DNA of 64,000 bases from Neoroseomonas alkaliterrae (GTDB taxonomy: Bacteria > Pseudomonadota > Alphaproteobacteria > Acetobacterales > Acetobacteraceae): NCBI RefSeq assembly GCF_014199195.1, contig NZ_JACIJE010000003.1, positions 248,001 through 312,000 on the forward strand, written 5' to 3'. This document shows, piece after piece, positions 58,677-64,000 of the stretch. A program made the translations under genes and the position numbers. The notes below the pieces were generated by a model, which saw only the letters and a list, made by a program, of their open reading frames with translations, was not told where the DNA came from and did not search any database. Numbering within the stretch: the first letter of the stretch is position 1; each line of letters starts with the position of its first letter.

Positions 58677-59861
58677 TCAGGTGGTGTCGGCGGCCTCGCG
58701 CAGCATGGAGCGGCCGATCAGCAGGCGCTGGATGTCCGAGGCGCCCTCGAAGATGCGGAACAGGCGCGCGTCGCGGAAGAACTGCTCGACGACGGTGCCG
58801 CGCATGTAGCCCGCCCCGCCATGGAGCTGCACCGCGCGGTCCGCGACGCGGCCGAGCATCTCGGAGGCGAAGAGCTTGCAGCAGGCGATGTCGGCGATGA
58901 TGCCGCCCTGCGCCTCTCCCGCCGCGTCGAAGGCGCGCGCGGTCTCGAGGATCATGCTGCGCGCGGCCAGCAGCTCGGCGCGGGCATCGGCCAGATGCGC
59001 CTGCACGAGCTGGAACTCGGCCAGCGCCTGGCCGAACTGCCGGCGCGCCTTCACATGCGCGAGGCTCTCCTCGATCAGCCGCTGCGCCTGGCCCACGCAG
59101 GTGACGGCGACATGCAGCCGGGCATGGTTGATGCCGCGCATGGCGGTCTTGAAGCCGCCGCCCTCCCGCCCGCCGATCAGGTTGGCGGCGGGGATGCGGA
59201 CATCGTCGAAGAACACCTCGCTGGTGGCAGAGCCGTCCTGGCCCATCTTGCGGTCGGCCGGGCCGCAGGCGAGGCCCGGGCTGCCGGCCGGCACGATGAA
59301 GGCCGAGATGCCCGCGGCGTCGCGCGTGCCGGCGGCGGTGCGCGCCATGACGATGAACACATCCGCCTGGCGGGCGTTGGTGATGTAGCGCTTGGTGCCG
59401 TTGATGACGTACGCCTCGCCCTCGCGCCGCGCCGTCGTGCGCAGCCCGCCGGCGTCGCTGCCGGCCTCGGGCTCGGTCAGGGCGAAGGCGGCGGTGCAGG
59501 CGCCAGAGGCCATGCGCGGCAGCCATTCGCGCCGCTGCGCCTCGGTGCCGTTGTAGAGGATGGGCTGGCTGCCGAGCCCGATGGTGGTCGAGAAGCGCGC
59601 GCGATAGACCGCCGAGGCGCGCGTCACCTCGAACATCACCCGCACCTGCTGTTCCATGCTCAGGCCGAGCCCGCCATGGGCGGTCGGGATCGAGATGCCG
59701 AACAGGCCGATGGCGCGCAGCCGGTCGGTCAGGTCCTCGGGCAGGGTCTCCTGGCCCTCGAGCCGGGGCTCGGCGGGGATCAGCACCTCGCGCACCAGGC
59801 GGCGCACCGAGTCGAGATAGGATTCGAACTCCGCCGCCGACGGCGTCAGCACGTCGTCCAC
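58677..59861 (-). CDS. Acyl-CoA dehydrogenase
   Basis: A 394-residue flavoenzyme with a GTG start backed by GGGAGGAGG six bases upstream. Family motifs include FALTEPEAGSD (the FAD/substrate signature), GQDGSATSEVFFDDVRIPAAN, RRQFGQALAEFQLVQAHLAD and, near the C-terminus, VQLHGGAGYMRGTVVEQFFRD and FRIFEGASDIQRLLIGRSML with the likely catalytic base Glu. It oxidises an acyl-CoA to the 2-enoyl form and passes electrons to ETF. No ETF or ligase gene overlaps it. Chain-length or branched specificity is undetermined. Confidence 0.94.
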   Translation of the reverse strand: MDDVLTPSAAEFESYLDSVRRLVREVLIPAEPRLEGQETLPEDLTDRLRAIGLFGISIPTAHGGLGLSMEQQVRVMFEVTRASAVYRARFSTTIGLGSQPILYNGTEAQRREWLPRMASGACTAAFALTEPEAGSDAGGLRTTARREGEAYVINGTKRYITNARQADVFIVMARTAAGTRDAAGISAFIVPAGSPGLACGPADRKMGQDGSATSEVFFDDVRIPAANLIGGREGGGFKTAMRGINHARLHVAVTCVGQAQRLIEESLAHVKARRQFGQALAEFQLVQAHLADARAELLAARSMILETARAFDAAGEAQGGIIADIACCKLFASEMLGRVADRAVQLHGGAGYMRGTVVEQFFRDARLFRIFEGASDIQRLLIGRSMLREAADTT

Positions 59862-59911
59862 CCGCCGCCTCCTCCCTTTCCGGCGACGCTAGGTGCGCGG
59901 TCGCGGCGCTG

Positions 59912-60535
59912 TCAATCGCGCTCGGCGCGCGCCTGGAGCGAGGTCAGTTCATCGAGGAAGCGCTGCGCCGCCACGTCCGGCGCCCAGGGCATCCAGGGCC
60001 GCTCGCCATAACGCACAGCAAGGGGATCCTTCTCCAGCACGGCGGCGCGGATGCCGAGCGTCTCGCGCACCTCCTGCGCCGTCCAGCCGACGACATGCAC
60101 CGCCTCGGCCGCCGCCACCGCGACATCGGCCGCCTTGTGTGCGCGCTTCTCCTCGGCGGTCCAGGGCGGCAGGCGGTAGCGCGCGGCGACGACCGCGAGC
60201 AGCCGCGCCTGCAGCTCCGCGAAGGCAGGGCCGAGGAAGGGCTTGAGCGGCGAGATGCAGTCGAAATTGATCAGGCCTTCGTCGGCGTCGTGCAGCAGTT
60301 CGCGCAGTTCCTGCGCTGGCGTCAGGCGATGGCGCGTGCGCGCGCGGCGCAGCGCGAGCACCGCGAGCGAATGCTGCGCGACCGAGAGCGGCTCAGGCCA
60401 GGCGGAATGCCCGCCCCAGCGGAAGGTGCGCGCGAGCCCCGTCGCGAGGTCGGCATCGGTCCAGTCGAGCGGCGTCGGCGCCAGCAGGTCGAGCCTCCGC
60501 CCCGAGGGCAGCCGCACCCAGGCGCGCTCAGCCAT
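59912..60535 (-). CDS. HD domain phosphohydrolase (YfbR-like)
   Basis: A 207-residue protein (MAERAWVRLPSGRRLDLLAP). The metal ligands lie in TFRWGGHSAWPEPLSVAQHS (His) and ELLHDADEGLINFD (the HD pair), followed by SPLKPFLGPAFAEL. The block order is that of YfbR-like HD hydrolases, which cleave dNMPs to nucleosides, and of similar small HD proteins. Its ATG lies 11 bases after the asparaginase-like stop, so they are probably co-transcribed. Nucleotide specificity is inferred from the family. Confidence 0.82.
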   Translation of the reverse strand: MAERAWVRLPSGRRLDLLAPTPLDWTDADLATGLARTFRWGGHSAWPEPLSVAQHSLAVLALRRARTRHRLTPAQELRELLHDADEGLINFDCISPLKPFLGPAFAELQARLLAVVAARYRLPPWTAEEKRAHKAADVAVAAAEAVHVVGWTAQEVRETLGIRAAVLEKDPLAVRYGERPWMPWAPDVAAQRFLDELTSLQARAERD

Positions 60536-60546
60536 GCCGCGCGGCC

Positions 60547-61542
60547 CTAGTAGGTGGCAAACACGCGCTCCAGGTCGGTGATGCCGTGCGCGAGCGCGGG
60601 CGCGAGCAGCACGCGCGCCTTCTGCGGCGTCAGGTTGTCGGCGGTGACGAAGCCGAGCGCGGCGTTCTTCGTGGTGCGCGCCGCCCGCCCCGACCCGGCG
60701 CGCGAGGAGGTCACCACCGCCACCCCCTGCTTCACCGCCGCCGCCATCGCCTCCGACATCGCCGGCGTCACGTAGCCCGGCGCGAAGCCGGCGACGACGA
60801 TGCCCTTCGCCCCGGCGGCGACGAAGGCCTCGATCGCCGCGCCATCGGCCCCGGCATAGGCATAGGCGATGTCCACCCGCGGCAGCGCCTCCATCCCGCG
60901 CATGTCGAACTCGGTGTCGGGCGCCATGCGGCGCAGCGGGCGGCGATACCAGGCGATGGCATCCGCATCGGCATGGCCGAGGCAGCCGAAATCCGGCGTG
61001 CGGAAGGTCTGCAGCCGCAGGGTCGAGGTCTTGGTCACCTCGCGCGCCGCCTGGATCTCGTCGTTCAGCAGCACCAGCGCGCCGAGGCCGCGCGCGCCCG
61101 GATCGGCCGCCACGCGGCAGGCATTGAGCAGGTTCATCGGCCCGTCGGCGGCCAGCGCCGAGGCCGGCCGCTGCGCGCCCACCACCACCACCGGCAGCGC
61201 GACCTTCAGCGTGAGGGAGAGGAAATAGGCCGTCTCCTCCAGCGTCGCCGTGCCATGGGTGACGACGATGCCGGCGAGGTCGGGATGCTCGCCCGCCAGA
61301 CGGTCGCAGATCAGCAGCAATTCCTTCCACTCGGGCCAGGCGAGCGCGGTGGAGGGGATGGCGCGGAAGGGCACCGGGACCACCTCCGCCACCTCCGCCA
61401 GTTCCGGCACGCGCGCGAGCACGCCATGCACGTCGAGAACCCGCCCCGCCGCGCCGTAGTCGATCAGTTCGAGCGGCCCGCGGCCCATGGAGGAGATGGT
61501 GCCGCCCGTCCCGATGACGGCCACCTTCGGCTTGCCGCTCAT
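60547..61542 (-). CDS. Asparaginase/glutaminase family protein with altered active site
   Basis: A 331-residue protein. The first nucleophile is T12 in GTGGTISSMG, and the second catalytic motif reads VVTHGTATLEETAYFL; in asparaginases this is HGTDTxEE, so the Asp that holds the substrate amino group is Ala99 here. The other region is normal: VVVGAQRPASALAADGPMNL carries the catalytic Lys/Asp-type contact area. The S-Q/S-E-N-M substrate loop is IPSTALAWPEW, also changed. So the fold and nucleophiles are kept but asparagine is an unlikely substrate. It overlaps the isochorismatase-type gene by four bases. Confidence 0.85.
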   Translation of the reverse strand: MSGKPKVAVIGTGGTISSMGRGPLELIDYGAAGRVLDVHGVLARVPELAEVAEVVPVPFRAIPSTALAWPEWKELLLICDRLAGEHPDLAGIVVTHGTATLEETAYFLSLTLKVALPVVVVGAQRPASALAADGPMNLLNACRVAADPGARGLGALVLLNDEIQAAREVTKTSTLRLQTFRTPDFGCLGHADADAIAWYRRPLRRMAPDTEFDMRGMEALPRVDIAYAYAGADGAAIEAFVAAGAKGIVVAGFAPGYVTPAMSEAMAAAVKQGVAVVTSSRAGSGRAARTTKNAALGFVTADNLTPQKARVLLAPALAHGITDLERVFATY

Positions 61543-62243
61543 GCCGCCTGCCGCCCCGCCGCGCCCGCGCGCAGCCTTTCGATCACGTGCCCGCTCGTCA
61601 TGACATCGCCGAAGATGTTCCAGAAGGCGGCGAGCGAGGCGTTGTGCTCGGCGTCCGTGTTCGCCGCGTTGCAGTCCGCGACCATGACGGCGCGGAAATC
61701 GAGCATCATCGCATCGCGTGCGCTGCTCTCGCAGCACACATTGGTCACCGTGCCGCCGATCAGCACCGTGTCGAAGCCGCGCGCGCGCAGCCTTTCCGCG
61801 AGGTCGGAGGATCCCTGGATGAAGGCGCTGAAGCGGCGCTTGAGCACGCGCTCATCCTCCGCCCGCACATCGAGACCCGGCCACAGCGCATGGCCGGGCG
61901 CGCCCTCGCTCATCGCCGCGACGCGGCGCGCGCGGGCCTCGGGCGTTGCCATGCGCTGCATCACCGACCACTCCGTGTCGCAGGATTCGTCATGCGTGTT
62001 CTGCACCCAGAACACGCCCCCGCCGGTCTCGCGCACCGCCGCGGCGAGCCGGTTCACCGCGGGCACGATGCGCTCGGCCATCGGGCAATAGGCATGGCTG
62101 ATCGCGGGGTCCATGAAGCCGACCTGGAGGTCGATCACGACGAAGGCGGTCCGCTCCGGCACCAGCTCCTCGAAGGGATGGGCGCGGCCGCAGCGCGCGA
62201 TCACGCGCTCCACGATCTCGGGCGGGATGGAGAGGGGGTGCAT
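61539..62243 (-). CDS. Isochorismatase-fold cysteine hydrolase
   Basis: A 234-residue hydrolase with the triad D38 (FVVIDLQVGFMD), K135 (VLKRRFSAF) and C170 (GTVTNVCCESSARDA). CMA-type features such as FWVQNTHDESCDTEW lie between. The family includes nicotinamidase, ureidoacrylate and maleamate amidohydrolases. Its ATG at 62243 leads a pair overlapping the asparaginase-like gene by four bases, which suggests the two cut different C-N bonds of one compound. The exact substrate is unknown. Confidence 0.88.
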   Translation of the reverse strand: MHPLSIPPEIVERVIARCGRAHPFEELVPERTAFVVIDLQVGFMDPAISHAYCPMAERIVPAVNRLAAAVRETGGGVFWVQNTHDESCDTEWSVMQRMATPEARARRVAAMSEGAPGHALWPGLDVRAEDERVLKRRFSAFIQGSSDLAERLRARGFDTVLIGGTVTNVCCESSARDAMMLDFRAVMVADCNAANTDAEHNASLAAFWNIFGDVMTSGHVIERLRAGAAGRQAA

Positions 62244-62342
62244 CAGGGCGGTCTCCTCGGCGGCTGGCGATGGCGCCGGCGACGCTCCGCGTTTCCTCGG
62301 CCGCGAGGCTAGCGGCGGCCCCGGGGGGCGGCAACCCGGCGC

Positions 62343-62771
62343 TCAGCCGCGCGGCTCGACCACCGCCGTGGTCAGGCGCGAGACGCAGGCGAGCCGCCCG
62401 TCGGAGCGGCGGATCTCGGTCTGCCAGACCTGGGTGGTGCGGCCGAGATGCAGCGGCCGGCAGGTCGCCGTCACCACCTCGCCCTTCGGCACGCCGGCCA
62501 TGTGGTTGGCGTTGATCTCGAGCCCGACGGCGCGGCGCCCCTCCTCGAGCGTCAGGGTGCTCGCCATGCTGCCGATCGTCTCGGCGAGCACGACGGAGGC
62601 GCCGCCATGCAGGATGCCGAAGGGCTGCACATGGCGCTCGTCCACCGGCATCTCGGCGCGGATGAAGTCCTCGCCCACCTCGATGATGCGGATGCCGAAC
62701 AGGCCGGGCAGGCTGCCCTCGAACCGCGCCTGCATCTCCGCCGCATCGGCGCGGCGCTTCCAGATGGCCAT
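62343..62771 (-). CDS. Hotdog-fold thioesterase (PaaI/YdiI type)
   Basis: A 142-residue protein with the family block HVQPFGILHGGASVVLAETI, where the Glu of LAET is the catalytic base and HGG the fold turn, then VGLEINANHMAGV and TAVVEP. The family hydrolyses acyl- or aryl-CoA thioesters in the cytoplasm. It heads the minus-strand run down to 52887 and could remove CoA from products of the dehydrogenase or ligase in that run. It is divergent from the glycosyltransferase at 63002, with 230 bases between starts. Confidence 0.92.
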   Translation of the reverse strand: MAIWKRRADAAEMQARFEGSLPGLFGIRIIEVGEDFIRAEMPVDERHVQPFGILHGGASVVLAETIGSMASTLTLEEGRRAVGLEINANHMAGVPKGEVVTATCRPLHLGRTTQVWQTEIRRSDGRLACVSRLTTAVVEPRG

Positions 62772-63001
62772 GGTCCTTCACGTCTCCGTCAGCGGTCCGG
62801 CCGATCCTGGCGCGGAAGCCCCGGCGCGGCCAGGGCCGGCACACGACGGTTGACGATGCCCCGCCCGCGCGGGATAGGAGCGCCACCCGCGGATGCCGCC
62901 CCGGGGCCGCGTCATGCGCCCCCGGGGATCGCGGCGAAGAGCCGTCGCCCGGGTGCGGACCGCGGATCCACCAGCCTGAGCGGAGGAGGCGAGCAGCAGC
63001 C

Positions 63002-64000
63002 GTGCACGTGGTCCTGGACGTGTCCCGGTTCCTCGCCTGCGCGCGCCGTCGCGCGCCATCGGGCATCGACCGCGTCGAGGCCGCCTATGTCGCCCGATGG
63101 CTCGCCGCGCCGGCCGCTTCCGTGACCTTCTGCGCCCGCGCGCCCTGGGGCGGCTATGCCGCCGTGCCGCGCGGCATGGTGGCCGATGCGGCCGCCGCGC
63201 TGGCCGCCGCCTGGGCCGGCGGGACCGGGGCCGAGGCCGCGCGCCGCGCCGCGCTGCGCATCGGCCGGCTGTCCGACCTCCGCCTCGCCGTCGGCCGCGG
63301 CCGGCAGCGGCTGCGCGAGGTGCTGGCGCGCGAAGGCCGCGCGCTGTTCCTGCTCGTCTCGCACCGGCTGATGGAAAGGCCCGAGCCGATCGCGGCACTT
63401 CGCGCCGCGGGCGCGGCCTTCGTCCCGCTCGTCCACGACCTGATCCCGGTGACGCATCCCGAATACGCGCGTCCCGGCGTGGCGATGCAGCACCTGCGGC
63501 GGCTCGACACCGTGGCCTCCATGGCCGATGGCGTGATCGTGAACTCGGCCGCGACGGCCGCGGTGCTGCGCCCGCATCTCGTCGCGCAGGACGGCGCGCC
63601 GCCGCTCGTCGTCGCGCCCCTCGGCATCGAGCTCGCCGATGCGCCGGCGGGCCGCCGTCCCCTGCCCACCGATCCCTACTTCGTCGCCATCGGCACCATC
63701 GAGCCGCGCAAGAACCACCTGCTGCTGCTCCATCTCTGGCGCGACTTCGCCGCGCGCTGGGGGCCCGCGGCGCCGCGCCTGGTGCTGGTCGGCCGCCGCG
63801 GGTGGGAGAACGAGAACGTCGTGGACCTGCTCGAACGCTGCGCCCTGCTGCGCGGCCTCGTCACCGAGGCCGGCGCGCTGCCGGATGCGGATGTCGCGGC
63901 ACTGCTGCGCGGCGCCCGCGCGCTGCTCTTCCCCTCCTTCGCCGAGGGCTACGGCCTGCCGCTCGCCGAGGCGCTGGCCTGCGGCACGCCCGCCATCTGC
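63002..64000 (+). CDS. Glycosyltransferase family 4, 3' end beyond window
   Basis: From the GTG at 63002, 333 codons are open to the right edge. The N-terminal domain (VHVVLDVSRFLACARRRAPS, then GIDRVEAAYVARWL) and a middle part with FVPLVHDLIPVTHPEYA lead into the GT-B donor domain: YFVAIGTIEPRKNHLLLLHL, LVLVGRRGWENENVVDLL, ALLFPSFAEGYGLPLAEALA. The last contains the E-x7-E donor motif (EGYGLPLAE). Similar to mannosyltransferases of capsule or LPS synthesis that carry a variable N-terminal region. A GGAGGAGG lies about a dozen bases before the GTG; a second GTG at 63008 is the alternative start. Confidence 0.85.
   Translation, partial: MHVVLDVSRFLACARRRAPSGIDRVEAAYVARWLAAPAASVTFCARAPWGGYAAVPRGMVADAAAALAAAWAGGTGAEAARRAALRIGRLSDLRLAVGRGRQRLREVLAREGRALFLLVSHRLMERPEPIAALRAAGAAFVPLVHDLIPVTHPEYARPGVAMQHLRRLDTVASMADGVIVNSAATAAVLRPHLVAQDGAPPLVVAPLGIELADAPAGRRPLPTDPYFVAIGTIEPRKNHLLLLHLWRDFAARWGPAAPRLVLVGRRGWENENVVDLLERCALLRGLVTEAGALPDADVAALLRGARALLFPSFAEGYGLPLAEALACGTPAIC

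Noticed and set aside
1..64000. CRISPR arrays, tRNA/rRNA genes, insertion sequences, prophage
   Set aside because: No regularly spaced repeats, cloverleaf-like sequence, transposase, integrase or phage structural motifs were found on reading both strands; detection by eye may miss a divergent tRNA.

Overview
The window is about 64 kb of very GC-rich DNA (visibly around 70% or more, with G or C at almost every third codon position). It is tightly packed, with short gaps and many ATGA, GTGA or TGATG stop-start overlaps, and some starts are GTG or TTG behind clear ribosome binding sites. Gene content and order point to an alphaproteobacterium, most likely a Roseomonas-like member of the Acetobacteraceae. 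The reasons are the LptFG-LptD-SurA-RsmA run, the AcpP-FabF-MltG run, three lone TctC/Bug-type periplasmic binding proteins, and a PurF with a propeptide and iron-sulfur cysteines. The genus is inferred from style and content; no rRNA gene or other marker is present. I saw no tRNA, rRNA, CRISPR, insertion sequence, prophage or plasmid genes.

Layout. 1-6249: the end of a glycosyltransferase region, a LOG-like protein, a cold-shock gene with three small genes behind it (2400-3605), a lysozyme-like protein, an ICMT-like methyltransferase and YgfZ. 6323-11233: a surface-glycan operon (GT9, GT2 and GT4 glycosyltransferases, an asparagine-synthase-type amidotransferase and a tiny cytochrome-like protein). 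12138-16482: radA, cvpA, purF and an SDR. 17139-20490: a YfgM-like gene, bamB and der in the classical order. 20575-24137: an FkbM methyltransferase, a sulfotransferase and another methyltransferase, probably modifying surface glycans. 24221-27589: a YdcF-like gene, then mltG, fabF and acpP on the minus strand. 27848-33286: a solute-binding protein, a split chromate transporter, a BciB-like FrhB-family reductase and a FAD-linked 2-hydroxyacid dehydrogenase. 33295-41031: a glycosyltransferase, then lptF-lptG-lptD-surA-rsmA for LPS export, outer-membrane assembly and 16S rRNA methylation. 41092-46336: an AEC transporter, gmk, yicC, an SDR, an M20 peptidase and a short SppA-like protease.

From 46413 to 62771 the content is accessory and catabolic. 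First come a flavin monooxygenase and an amidase of the N-carbamoylsarcosine type, a TctC protein, a maleate-isomerase relative that has lost both catalytic cysteines, an acetyltransferase, a CoA-binding protein, a DUF2076 protein and a LysR regulator. Then follow 11 minus-strand genes in a row (62771 down to 52887): a thioesterase, an isochorismatase-type amidase overlapping an asparaginase-like protein with an altered active site, an HD hydrolase, an acyl-CoA dehydrogenase, a TctC, and a tight set of epimerase, TctC, AMP-forming ligase, stand-alone acyl carrier protein and alpha/beta hydrolase. That last set (57649 to 52887) is the best candidate for an undescribed system. The window ends inside another glycosyltransferase (63002 onward).

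A dispersed two-hairpin intergenic element occurs at 7267-7326 and, inverted, at 51903-51957, with a looser relative at 15618-15739. Most calls rest on motifs read directly from the translated sequence; substrates of the accessory enzymes are not determined.
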